DNA from: Fluoribacter gormanii
GTDB taxonomy: Bacteria > Pseudomonadota > Gammaproteobacteria > Legionellales > Legionellaceae
NCBI RefSeq assembly: GCF_900156395.1
Contig: NZ_FTNL01000015.1
Span: 1-64,000, forward strand
Direction: 5' to 3'
Length of the DNA: 64,000 bases
The position numbers and the translations under genes are program-made. Position 1 is the stretch's first letter. Each line of letters begins with the position of its first letter. Of this stretch, positions 9,829 through 18,527 are shown one piece after another. Below the pieces are notes generated by a model. The model ran no database searches and was not told the DNA's origin. It was given only the letters and a program-made list of their open reading frames with translations.

Positions 9829-9963
9829 CAGACATCATTTGGAGGTAATGCAAGATATAACCTAATGACTTTGGACCAGGCCAAAGGTGCCTCACCAAAG
9901 TTACAACTGCTGAATCCTAATCTATACTAAAAATAGTTTGTGGCATAGAGCAAAGGAATAATA

Positions 9964-11487
9964 ATGAATACTCATTCTGGTAGTGGCCGCGGCGACATTC
10001 ATACTCTGTACCGAGGTCAATCTGTAGATAATCTTATCATTGAATATATGGAAGAAAATAACATTCCTGGAATGTCTTTGGCAATTGTGCAGGCGCCTTA
10101 TATTACACGGGTAGTTGGTTATGGATTCGCAGATACAGAAAAAAAACGTCTAGTCTCTACTCGCACCCTTTTTCATGTGGGACAATTAACGCATGCATTT
10201 ACTGCGGTAGCTATAATGCAACTAATCGAAGAAGGAAAACTACAATTAGATGACTCGATTTCCGCCTCCTTATCGTACTTACCTCAAGCATGGCAAGATG
10301 TTACCATTAGACAATTATTAACTCACAGTTCAGGAATACCCGATTATTCAGAGTGCGAAGGTTTTTATTTTCATAAAGATTATAAACCCGAGGAGATTTT
10401 TAGTTTAATCCAAGATCCCAATTTATTATTTACTTCAGGCACCAAAATGCAACCCAGTGCCTCAAATTATTACTTACTTGGAATTATTATTGAAAACATC
10501 AGCGGCATGAGTTATGAAGCTTATGTTACCAAAAATCAAATTGAACGCGTAGGGTTGAAACGTACCTTCTTTATCAAAAATACCTCCTCCATTGATAATG
10601 AAGTGCATAATGGCACTAACCCTTTCAAGCACAGTGAGTTTTTACATAATCCCTCTTATATCGACCCAGTAGAGGTCGCTGTTGGTTATAAAACGGATAA
10701 TAAAGCGGCTCCAGAGCTTACTTGGACAACCACTTTTGCCCACATTGGCATAGTTGCCTCCGCAGAAGATATTAGCCTATGGGATATCAGTCTGGCGGGA
10801 ACTATTTTAGTCAGAGAAACCGAAAATAGAGATTTTCTATATCATTGCATTACTTTAAATAATAAAACAGTCATCCCTGGAAATGCCGGCTGGCTATTCC
10901 CTGGCCATCCTGGCTTAATGGAGATAAAAGGTAACATTCCTGGTTTTTCAGCTTTTTTAAGCCGTTTTACCGCACCTAATGAGCTTTTATGTGTCACTCT
11001 TTTAGCCAATAAAGAGAATTTATTTGATTTGGATATTTTAGGCCGTAAAATTGCAGCCGCATTTGATATTAAGCTGGCGGCTCCAGCAGGACCAGGCTCA
11101 CAAACACTACAAAGTCCATATTCCGTCTCCCAAACAATAGAACGAATCACCAACATGATTGCCCAAAAGGGAGGGAAAATATTTGCTCATATTGATCACA
11201 GTAGTGAAGCCAAAAAGGTGAATCAATCACTGCTACCTACAGAGGTACTTATCATAGGCAACCCTGAAAAAGGAACACCATTAATGCAAGAGAATGCGGC
11301 GGTTGCACTTGATTTACCCTTACGGATAATGGCTACGGAAGATCAAAGTGGGCAGGTATGGTTAAGTTTCACCGATCCAATTGAATTAGGTAAAGAATAC
11401 CATTTACATGATAATCAATTAAAACAAATCGCTACTGCATTACGCATACTTTGTGAAAAAGCCGTCTCAGCACAAAGTATCATTTGA
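9964..11487 (+). CDS. Beta-lactamase-fold (class C / PBP4*-like) protein lacking catalytic residues
   Basis: The first 370 of 507 residues align by pattern with serine beta-lactamase-like hydrolases: NNIPGMSLAIV, TLFHVGQLTHAFTAVA, the LLTHSSGIPDY motif, and SNYYLLGIIIENISG. The SxxK catalytic motif is replaced by QLTH (74-77). The Tyr of the Y-x-N motif is also missing, with ASN at 166-168 where the paralogue at 11673-13211 has YSN. The protein is therefore probably not a serine hydrolase, and may act as a binding or regulatory pseudoenzyme. The last 110 residues form a separate unrecognised domain. AAGGA lies upstream of the ATG. There is no signal peptide. Confidence 0.8.
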   Translation: MNTHSGSGRGDIHTLYRGQSVDNLIIEYMEENNIPGMSLAIVQAPYITRVVGYGFADTEKKRLVSTRTLFHVGQLTHAFTAVAIMQLIEEGKLQLDDSISASLSYLPQAWQDVTIRQLLTHSSGIPDYSECEGFYFHKDYKPEEIFSLIQDPNLLFTSGTKMQPSASNYYLLGIIIENISGMSYEAYVTKNQIERVGLKRTFFIKNTSSIDNEVHNGTNPFKHSEFLHNPSYIDPVEVAVGYKTDNKAAPELTWTTTFAHIGIVASAEDISLWDISLAGTILVRETENRDFLYHCITLNNKTVIPGNAGWLFPGHPGLMEIKGNIPGFSAFLSRFTAPNELLCVTLLANKENLFDLDILGRKIAAAFDIKLAAPAGPGSQTLQSPYSVSQTIERITNMIAQKGGKIFAHIDHSSEAKKVNQSLLPTEVLIIGNPEKGTPLMQENAAVALDLPLRIMATEDQSGQVWLSFTDPIELGKEYHLHDNQLKQIATALRILCEKAVSAQSII

Positions 11488-11499
11488 GATAACTTATCG

Positions 11500-11528
11500 C
11501 CTGGGTGAGGAGCAAGCCCTAACCCAGG
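11500..11528. terminator. CCTGGGT/ACCCAGG dyad in convergent junction
   Basis: CCTGGGT (11500-11506) pairs with ACCCAGG (11522-11528), 12 bases after the stop of the plus-strand gene and facing the end of the next, convergent gene. It is a relative of the CCCGGGT palindrome family. The remaining 11529-11672 holds no convincing gene. Confidence 0.5.
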
Positions 11529-11672
11529 AAAAGCTAGCCAGGAAAAAACTTGCGGTCGCTACACAGGAGATATCGTCCCCATCTAGAAACAACTTGCCCC
11601 TTAATGACTCGAAAAATGGTACAAAAAAGATGACCATACCTCAAGTTCACTACACCCAAGGTAACCCTGCAT

Positions 11673-13211
11673 TCATATTTTTTCTTCTATTTCATAGTTT
11701 TGGATGAGCGCGGGATTTTCTGGGGATAATGTGAAGCTGACTTTAAGATTTGCTTTTTCTCCGCGAATAATAAAATACCCTCGTAATTGATTTTCTGGAA
11801 TCACAGCACCCACATTAAGAATTTTACCTGCCTTGGCAAAAAGACTCTGGGTTTTCTTTTGCAATGAAGCAATTGATGAATCCAGGAAGAAATTCACTGC
11901 GAACAGTCCGCTTGTTTTTGCACTCTTCCATTCAGGTAATAATTTTATCAATGCTTTTTGCCTTTCATTCAAAAGGTGTGAAGGAGGTAACTGTCGAGGT
12001 TCTAGCTGAGTTTTTTTAATAAGTTCATTGACCACTTTAACATTAATTTCATCAGCAGCCGCATAGGTTACATTAGTGAGTAAAACAACACCTATCCCAT
12101 ATTCAGGCAATATGAACCAATTACTACCGAAACCGGGTAACCCACCGCTATGTCCTACTGATACTTTGTCGTTACAATCTTTAGCCCATCTTAATCCATA
12201 ACCATATGCATTAATTGTTGGACATTCTTTACCATTTACTTTACTTGTTGAATTCACCGCATAAAGTCGCCAAGGTTGATGCATTTCACGAATGGAACTT
12301 CTTTTAATTATCCCGGTTTCTGCATCATCTCGAGGCGGCCACGCAAATTGATGTAATGCAGCATAATGACTAAATGATTCAATCGAGGTAATCATGCCAC
12401 CCATGGAAGCATAACTACCATCGTGCAATAAGGCTTCCTCGATCCAGTGTCCATTCTCCCATCGATAACCATGAGCTAATTGATTTGCCGGAACTTGAGC
12501 ATATTCCCATGCCGCATGTTTCATTTCTAAAGGTTGCCAAATATGTGCCGCAATATATTTCTGATAGGAAATTCCTGATACTTTTTTAACAATCAAACCT
12601 AGGAGAGCAAACCCCAGATTGCTGTACTCAAATGATATTCCGGAGGCATTAGATAAAGAGATCCCTTGTTTTACCAATGCAACCAATTCTTCATCGGTCT
12701 TATTCAGATTTCTATCTCCCCATGGATTATCTTCAGGAAAGCCAGCGCTGTGAGTTAATAAATCACGAATGGTAATCTCAGGTGCATCTTGAGTTAATTT
12801 CTGATTTTTCAGTTCAGGAATATAAAGAGATGCGGGGTCATCCAATCTTAGTTTACCCTCATCTCTGAGTTTTAAAATAGCCATGGCCGTAAAACTTTTG
12901 GTCATCGATGCAATGCGAAACATGGATTGAGGCGTAGCAGGAATTTTTTTCGCAATATCAATATAACCACCACTCCCGGTATGTATTAGTTTCCCATCTA
13001 AAATAATCCCATAAGCATAACCAGGAACATGATTTTTTTCTGCATATTGCTGATACATTTTATCAATAGCCGGGTATTCCAGCTGAACTTTTACAAGCCG
13101 ATTATTTTCAGTGAAGACGGGCGGAAGATAGGAAGCATTATTTTGACCATTGGCGACGAGAGGAACTAATGCAGTAAGCACACATATTTTTTTTATGAAA
13201 AAACGCCCCAT
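11673..13211 (-). CDS. Exported beta-lactamase-fold serine hydrolase
   Basis: This 512-residue protein starts with a signal peptide (MGRFFIKKICVLTALVPLVANGQ). The catalytic motifs of the class C beta-lactamase/PBP4*/esterase family follow: SMTK (Ser102, Lys105), YSN (196-198) and HSGG in the VGHSGGLPGFGSNW segment. It should act in the periplasm or outside the cell on a peptide, D-amino-acid or ester substrate. The substrate is not predictable, and true beta-lactamase activity is only one option. The last 120 residues form a small C-terminal domain. It faces the catalytically altered homologue at 9964-11487, and the comparison suggests an old duplication with divergence. Confidence 0.87.
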   Translation of the reverse strand: MGRFFIKKICVLTALVPLVANGQNNASYLPPVFTENNRLVKVQLEYPAIDKMYQQYAEKNHVPGYAYGIILDGKLIHTGSGGYIDIAKKIPATPQSMFRIASMTKSFTAMAILKLRDEGKLRLDDPASLYIPELKNQKLTQDAPEITIRDLLTHSAGFPEDNPWGDRNLNKTDEELVALVKQGISLSNASGISFEYSNLGFALLGLIVKKVSGISYQKYIAAHIWQPLEMKHAAWEYAQVPANQLAHGYRWENGHWIEEALLHDGSYASMGGMITSIESFSHYAALHQFAWPPRDDAETGIIKRSSIREMHQPWRLYAVNSTSKVNGKECPTINAYGYGLRWAKDCNDKVSVGHSGGLPGFGSNWFILPEYGIGVVLLTNVTYAAADEINVKVVNELIKKTQLEPRQLPPSHLLNERQKALIKLLPEWKSAKTSGLFAVNFFLDSSIASLQKKTQSLFAKAGKILNVGAVIPENQLRGYFIIRGEKANLKVSFTLSPENPALIQNYEIEEKI

Positions 13212-13333
13212 AAAATGAACCTTTGATAAATCGATTTATGAAGGCGAAGTATATAATATTTATTGACTGAAATTGACTTAAAATGAAGAATAGAGATTCT
13301 GTAAACAGTTACTAATTTTACTGGAATAATCGA

Positions 13334-13774
13334 ATGAAATTTTCGACACTATTAAGAATGATGCGATTTTGGCCACCTTTTTGGGGTGCTGGAATCAGTG
13401 TAAAAAGTTTTCATTCTGATGGTACTCAGATTGTCGTCCAGATGAAGATGCGTTTTTGGAATAAAAATTATGTCGGAACGCATTATGGTGGCTCCATGTA
13501 CTCGATGACTGATCCGTTTTATATGTTGATGTTAATGAATTTATTAGGAAAGGGATATGTTGTCTGGGATAAATCAGCTTCCATTCGTTATAAAATACCC
13601 GCTAAAGGTACCCTTTATGCACAATTTAAATTATCGCCAGAACAGGTTGAAAACATTAGACTTAAAGTCAATGAGGCAAAAAAAATTGACTCAGAATTTA
13701 TTGTGCCTATAACTGATGAGGAAGGAAAAGTGGTTGCCGAAGTGAAAAAGATTCTTTCTATTATCAAAAAATAA
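13334..13774 (+). CDS. DUF4442-type hotdog-fold protein (PaaI-like thioesterase relative)
   Basis: The 146-residue protein matches the DUF4442 pattern: a short amphipathic start (MKFSTLLRMMRFWPPFWGAGI), then the hotdog core with the family stretch NYVGTHYGGSMYSMTDPFYMLM. The HxGG-containing helix corresponds to the central hotdog helix. Related proteins are annotated as acyl-CoA thioesterases or tetrameric hotdog proteins of unknown substrate. The C-terminal strand pairs (GKVVAEVKKILSI) fit. It stands alone, divergent from the serine hydrolase at 13211. Activity is unproven and the family assignment is fairly secure. Confidence 0.8.
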   Translation: MKFSTLLRMMRFWPPFWGAGISVKSFHSDGTQIVVQMKMRFWNKNYVGTHYGGSMYSMTDPFYMLMLMNLLGKGYVVWDKSASIRYKIPAKGTLYAQFKLSPEQVENIRLKVNEAKKIDSEFIVPITDEEGKVVAEVKKILSIIKK

Positions 13775-13843
13775 TAGAGCAACAAGTTTGAACATCACAC
13801 TCATCTATTTAACAAAGGGGTATACTAAGAGCAGCCTCCCATC

Positions 13844-13867
13844 TTGAGTCGCTATAACAAGACTCAA
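13844..13867. terminator. Hairpin in convergent junction
   Basis: TTGAGTC (13844-13850) pairs with GACTCAA (13861-13867). It lies between the DUF4442 gene and the convergent dipZ gene. A weaker AAGCC/GGCTT hairpin follows near 13931-13946. There is no long T run, so terminator strength is uncertain. Confidence 0.4.
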
Positions 13868-13973
13868 ACTCAAGAATCAAATTTCATGGCTATTATGTAA
13901 GTACAATTCGGGCTGGCCATTCTTACAAGTAAGCCTGATTTGGCTTAATGAGACACTGGATTCAGTAAAAATA

Positions 13974-15617
13974 TCAACTTCCAAAAGTAAAAGTATATAG
14001 TTTAACTCCAGGCTCAAGTGTAATAATTTGTAAATATCCATTGGTGAATTTTTTTTGTGAAATCAACTCATAAATGGCATATTTATCGACTACGATCGTA
14101 CGTTCTTGTAATTTTTCTCCCGATTGTTGGTCAGATAGGATTACCTTAACCGTGATAGGGGTTGCTGTATTATTTCCCATAACAGCATAAACTTTGCGTG
14201 CATTAAAGTGAATTTTTAGAGCAGCATTTGCTTCTGCGGATACAATGTTCTCTGCGTTGACCTGCCATAATCCATCCAAACTCCATGCATTTGACGATAA
14301 TTTATCGGAACAATGATATTGGGTGGTTTTATCTTTGATAAGCTCCGGACTGTAATCAGAGTCAGCTTTTGCATAGCCCAAATAAGTTTCTGGCGTTTGG
14401 GTGAGATTGAATGAAATACCTTTTAAAGGTTTTAAAGTGCTTAAATCATTGACCCCTAATAAATAGCGAATGTTATTTTCCATAACATCATATTCGCCTT
14501 CACCAAAATGTCTGTAAACCACAAAGCCCTTTTTGTTAATTAAATAATGTGCAGGCCAATAATGATTTTGATAATTTCTCCAGGTTACAAATTGATTATC
14601 GAGGGCTACAGGATAAGCAATTCCATATTGCTTCACTGCCGTTTTGACATTATCTAAGTTTTTTTCAAAATCAAACTCTGGTGTGTGGATACCAATAATC
14701 ACCAAACCTTTATCATGATAACGTCGATACCAATCTTTGATGTAAGGGATGGTACGCAAACAATTGATGCATGAATATGTCCAGAAATCGATTAAAACTA
14801 CTTTTCCATGCAAATCAACTAAACGTAAAGGAGGCGAATTAATCCATGCCTCGATACCTTGTATTGGTGGGGCTGGATAAGTAAACCATAAGCCATTGAT
14901 GAGTGAATTTGAGGTTTTAATTCCTGTTTGAGGGGTCACTGAAGATGAGACTACCTCTCCTTCAAAGTAAATCATGTACACCACACTCGCAATAATTATC
15001 CCTCCTAAAAATTTACGAAAGAGAGTGGCTCTTGTTTTAAAAAAAGTGAACGTATTAATTATTTTTTTCCCATATAGGGAAATAATAAACATAGGAATTG
15101 CAGCGCCAAGAGCAAATGCAAGCAACGTCAAGAAAGTAATTATTGTTGTTTCCTGTAATGCTGTTTGCACAATAATTGCAGCCAGAATTGGACCTGCACA
15201 AGGCGTCCAAATAAGTGCAATGATCCCTCCTAAAAAAAGTCCATTCCAAAAACCTCCTTCTGGTTTATGGGCAGTTGAAAAAAAACCACCTATTCGGGTA
15301 AATCCTTGTGTTATTTTGCCAAATTGTTCTGTTAAATAATTTGAGATCATGATGAGGCCTAAAAGAAGCAAAATGGCATAACCGAATTCTCGAATCAAAT
15401 TAAAATCAACATTTAAATAACGCACTAATTGATGAGAAAAAAACACAAATAAGGAAAAAAACAAAGTAAAACCAACAATAATCCCCATTGGTCGTTTTTT
15501 GGATCCTGAGAGTGAACCGGCCAAAAAAATAGGTAGAATAGGTAAAATACAAGGAGAAATAATTAAACAAAATCCTTCTATAAACCCCAAAATAATATTA
15601 ATAAAATTCGCTTCCAT
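13974..15617 (-). CDS. dipZ: DipZ-type cytochrome c biogenesis / thiol-disulfide protein (CcdA-TlpA fusion)
   Basis: This 547-residue inner-membrane protein joins three parts. A CcdA-like membrane domain (about 1-215) carries the two membrane cysteines Cys23 (ISPCILP) and Cys140 (WTPCAGP). A periplasmic thioredoxin-like domain has the active site CINC (Cys283, Cys286) in FWTYSCINCLRTIPYI. A C-terminal domain of about 140 residues is rich in beta strands. The same order is seen in mycobacterial DipZ. It should pass electrons from cytoplasmic thioredoxin to periplasmic targets. The gene is followed by no cytochrome c maturation gene. Start is well supported by GGAAATAAAATG. Confidence 0.88.
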   Translation of the reverse strand: MEANFINIILGFIEGFCLIISPCILPILPIFLAGSLSGSKKRPMGIIVGFTLFFSLFVFFSHQLVRYLNVDFNLIREFGYAILLLLGLIMISNYLTEQFGKITQGFTRIGGFFSTAHKPEGGFWNGLFLGGIIALIWTPCAGPILAAIIVQTALQETTIITFLTLLAFALGAAIPMFIISLYGKKIINTFTFFKTRATLFRKFLGGIIIASVVYMIYFEGEVVSSSVTPQTGIKTSNSLINGLWFTYPAPPIQGIEAWINSPPLRLVDLHGKVVLIDFWTYSCINCLRTIPYIKDWYRRYHDKGLVIIGIHTPEFDFEKNLDNVKTAVKQYGIAYPVALDNQFVTWRNYQNHYWPAHYLINKKGFVVYRHFGEGEYDVMENNIRYLLGVNDLSTLKPLKGISFNLTQTPETYLGYAKADSDYSPELIKDKTTQYHCSDKLSSNAWSLDGLWQVNAENIVSAEANAALKIHFNARKVYAVMGNNTATPITVKVILSDQQSGEKLQERTIVVDKYAIYELISQKKFTNGYLQIITLEPGVKLYTFTFGS

Positions 15618-15759
15618 TTTATTTCCGGAAATCGCAATTCATTTTCAGTCAATATATTGTGCAGTCATTATTTGATTTTTATTGTGATTGCAGATATCCA
15701 TTGCTGCAAATGCAAAAAATAAATTGGCGCGAAAAAAATCAAATACAAATTATGACTCG

Positions 15760-16218
15760 TTACAAACGCACATGAGCCCCACTTTCTTGTAGTCGCTTGG
15801 CAACAACTAACTGAATATTGTCTCGTGCTCGCGCAGGAAAATATTGATAAACTGCCAAAAAATCCCTTGCGGTAATCGTAAGAAACTGACACGCAGTTAT
15901 GGTGCTAATACGCGCCGTCCTACGAATATTACGTAATATGGCAATTTCCCCGAACACATCGCCTGGACCCAAAGTATTAATCCGCTTCCACCCCATAGAT
16001 TGGGTTTTTATAGAAACTTGAACAGTACCTCGAATAATAATATATAGTTTATCCCCTATTTCACCTTGCTCTATGACAATCTCTTCAGGTCTGTAGTTCG
16101 CAATAACACATTTATCAGCAAGCATTTTTTGCTCAATCAGTCCAATACCTGTAAAAATGGTCGCTCGAGAAAGGATGGGTATAATTTCCGCTTGAGATAA
16201 ACTATTACTAGGTTCCAT
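15760..16218 (-). CDS. Cyclic nucleotide-binding domain protein
   Basis: The 152-residue protein is a single cNMP-binding (CAP-type) beta-barrel domain. It has the conserved glycines of GEIGDKLYIIIRGTVQV and the phosphate-binding cassette region FGEIAILRNIRRTARI, where the usual R-[TS]-A signature is present. No DNA-binding helix-turn-helix or membrane segment follows, so it is not a Crp-type regulator by itself and may regulate a partner protein. It lies 70 bases downstream of the malonate decarboxylase genes on the same strand and has its own GGGAG ribosome binding site. A role in that operon is possible but unproven. Confidence 0.82.
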   Translation of the reverse strand: MEPSNSLSQAEIIPILSRATIFTGIGLIEQKMLADKCVIANYRPEEIVIEQGEIGDKLYIIIRGTVQVSIKTQSMGWKRINTLGPGDVFGEIAILRNIRRTARISTITACQFLTITARDFLAVYQYFPARARDNIQLVVAKRLQESGAHVRL

Positions 16219-16288
16219 ATACTTTCTCCCTATTCAAAATGATATCCTGGCAACGAGGCACCTACTAATCATAGTATAGTTGTATTTT

Positions 16289-17143
16289 TTAAAAATTTTT
16301 AAAATCAGAATAGTCACGTAATTGGTCACAAAACAATTGTCCCAATAATAATAAAACACTGATTAAATCTGCTACTCCCCCTGGACTAATTCCTATCTCA
16401 GAAAAGTGCTCATGTAATTCCAATGCTTTTTGTTGGCGAGTTTGCACACAGCGAATTGCTAATAGTTCGGCAGCTTTACATTTTGCATAATCTAAACCTG
16501 ACTTACCCTTCCTATGAAGAATATTGGTATCATCCATATGCAGTAAAAGCTCTGAGTAAGCAAATAAACAGACCGTATCCAGTGATTGGGTTTCAATAAA
16601 AAGGGAAATGAAGGCAGGAAGTAACTTAAAAATCAATTCATAACCCTGCATCGCCATTTGCCTGGCATCAATAACCTTATATTTTCGACGTACTAATGCG
16701 CCGTGGCTTTCCGGATTTTCACGGTGGTCCGCCAAATATTTTGGCCAATCCTTCAATATTTGCCGATGAACATCCATAGGAGTGAATTGCTTCTTTTCAT
16801 GAGCCAACCTCATCACTGATATACAGATTATACCCAAAGCAAAAATAGCTCCACGATGAGTGTTTATTCCCCCAGTTTTTTCCAGCATTCGCTGTTCCGC
16901 CTCAATAGCTACTTGTTTTAATTCCTCAAAAGAGTTATTGATGAATCCCATTTTGGTAATTTGATAAAAATAGTGGCGTAAAGTAAATAGGCTACGGTAA
17001 AATATTTCACCATTCATATCATGATGCGCGCCAGCATCCACAAAACTGACCAAACCTGGTTTTGGATACGCTTTGACTTCAAAATAAAGCGCTCTAACCG
17101 CCATTTTGGCAAGCGTTCTTTCACAGCAGAGGATAGTGTTCAT
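16289..17143 (-). CDS. mdcB: Triphosphoribosyl-dephospho-CoA synthase (malonate decarboxylase)
   Basis: The 284-residue protein is a CitG/MdcB enzyme. It makes 2'-(5''-triphosphoribosyl)-3'-dephospho-CoA from ATP and dephospho-CoA, the precursor of the malonate decarboxylase ACP prosthetic group. Family marks are KPGLVSFVDAGAHHDM, NTHRGAIFALG and the C-terminal SPGGVADL. The open frame runs upstream to 17269, but the ATG at 17143 gives the normal MdcB length and begins MNTILCCERTLAKMAVRALY. It overlaps mdcG by 23 bases. It is the last Mdc gene of the operon, and its presence with mdcG shows that the complex can be matured. Confidence 0.92.
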   Translation of the reverse strand: MNTILCCERTLAKMAVRALYFEVKAYPKPGLVSFVDAGAHHDMNGEIFYRSLFTLRHYFYQITKMGFINNSFEELKQVAIEAEQRMLEKTGGINTHRGAIFALGIICISVMRLAHEKKQFTPMDVHRQILKDWPKYLADHRENPESHGALVRRKYKVIDARQMAMQGYELIFKLLPAFISLFIETQSLDTVCLFAYSELLLHMDDTNILHRKGKSGLDYAKCKAAELLAIRCVQTRQQKALELHEHFSEIGISPGGVADLISVLLLLGQLFCDQLRDYSDFKNF

Positions 17144-17771
17144 AAAGTTCAATTCGTGATAACAACGTAACCTTGTCCTGACTCTTACATAACAGTTTTT
17201 TTGCAGCTGAGCTGAGTAACTCTTTGAGAGAAATATCGCCAAAACCAGGAAATCGCACTTCACCATCAATCGTTCGGTTAAATCTTTCTGTTAATACCCC
17301 AACTAATTCTCGAAGAGCAATCAAAGAATGTCCTTGATAACTGAGGAGTAAATCAAGATCTGAATCAGGCTCAACAAAAGAATCCCCTGATAAATAGTGA
17401 AATAAAAATGATCCATACACCGCAATATCAGAAATCAGATACAATTCAAGAATACGATTTAACTCCTTTATCCCATAATAATGGGAAAAGAAATCCTGCA
17501 TCTCAACAAGTTGAGGAAGCGGCTTTTGTTTTTGCACTAACGATGGTGCAACGCGTAAACCAACTCGATGTTTTTTATTGGCAAACAAAAGAGTTAATCC
17601 AAGACTTATTGTCTCTTGAGGAACTAATTGTTTGGCATAAATGCAAGGCAAGCCTTTTGCAAGCCAAAGTGTCACCTGTTCTTCAATCACATGCTTCTCT
17701 TCATGAAATGAAGTAATAGCAAAATCAGCGTTCGGTTGAAGATAAATTAGATGATGTCGTTGTGGACTCAT
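17121..17771 (-). CDS. mdcG: Malonate decarboxylase holo-ACP synthase (phosphoribosyl-dephospho-CoA transferase)
   Basis: The 216-residue enzyme attaches the prosthetic group made by MdcB to the serine of the ACP subunit. The N-terminus (MSPQRHHLIYL) and the nucleotidyltransferase-like acidic motif DSDLDLLLSY, with Asp-x-Asp, are characteristic of MdcG. GSFLFHYLSG just before it fits the G-S motif of that fold. The start codon overlaps the mdcE stop by four bases, so the two are translationally coupled. The 3' end overlaps mdcB. Length is typical. Confidence 0.9.
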   Translation of the reverse strand: MSPQRHHLIYLQPNADFAITSFHEEKHVIEEQVTLWLAKGLPCIYAKQLVPQETISLGLTLLFANKKHRVGLRVAPSLVQKQKPLPQLVEMQDFFSHYYGIKELNRILELYLISDIAVYGSFLFHYLSGDSFVEPDSDLDLLLSYQGHSLIALRELVGVLTERFNRTIDGEVRFPGFGDISLKELLSSAAKKLLCKSQDKVTLLSRIELYEHYPLL

Positions 17772-18475
17772 AAATGATTGGCTACTTTATTGATAATCGA
17801 GTAAGCGAGTTTTCTTCCTTCGCGTTCACTGCCAAGGAGTGCTCGCTCATCTTTAGTATTGTTCTTTTGAATTGCCAATTCAATTTTTGCAGCAAGTTCA
17901 GATGGACTTACAATCTCATGCAATCCGCCAAGTTCATAAAAATTTTGTACCCCAGGTGCAAAAACTGGAAATGTCTTGCTAAGCTCTTGAAGTGTACTCA
18001 ATTCTATTTTAGTCACCTTTGCAATACCTTCCAGCCACATCACAGCCAAACTTGCATCAGGCAACGCTAAAATTGTATCTGCCATTAAGCCATAGGCAAT
18101 AAATGCGCCACCTAATGCTTGATTGTACACAAGCGATATCAAAGCATTTCCTTGTTGGCGTAAACACTCCAAACATTCAAGCAAATGGCCAAAATATTGT
18201 TGCATCCCCAACCATTCGTCACGCATTGTTAACTCTTGCCCCGCAACATCGACTAAAAGCAAAACAGGATCTTTTGATTGACTCTCAAGAATATCGATGA
18301 TGTGCTGAGCCATAATGAGTGCTTGTTCTACGCCAAGGAATGTTGATTCCTTTACTCCAAGAAGATGAATCGGTTGATTATTCAAAGTTGCTTGTCCATA
18401 AACAACAGATTGGTTCTCTGCCAACCTGATTTCCTGAGAAAATATCTGCTTGAGAAGATCCTTTAAGGCAACCAT
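17768..18475 (-). CDS. mdcE: Malonate decarboxylase gamma subunit
   Basis: The 235-residue protein is the gamma subunit of the beta-gamma carboxy-lyase that removes CO2 from malonyl-S-ACP. It is a crotonase-fold acetyl-CoA carboxylase-like domain with the oxyanion segment GGAFIAYGLMADTILALP, followed by MWLEGIAKVTK. Residues LLLVDVAGQELTMRDEWLG match the family's first half. It is the third Mdc gene, 52 bases after the mdcCD fusion, and overlaps mdcG by four bases. No biotin-carrier gene is nearby, consistent with the biotin-independent type. Confidence 0.92.
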   Translation of the reverse strand: MVALKDLLKQIFSQEIRLAENQSVVYGQATLNNQPIHLLGVKESTFLGVEQALIMAQHIIDILESQSKDPVLLLVDVAGQELTMRDEWLGMQQYFGHLLECLECLRQQGNALISLVYNQALGGAFIAYGLMADTILALPDASLAVMWLEGIAKVTKIELSTLQELSKTFPVFAPGVQNFYELGGLHEIVSPSELAAKIELAIQKNNTKDERALLGSEREGRKLAYSIINKVANHL

Positions 18476-18527
18476 TTCTTATTCCTTTGTATTATCGCAG
18501 CTAAATGCTTTGTAGCCAGGTTAAAAA

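Noticed and set aside
11453-11707. 84-codon plus-strand frame between the two serine hydrolases
   Set aside because: It overlaps the coding end of both neighbours, has no ribosome binding site, and crosses a terminator-like dyad. Probably chance.
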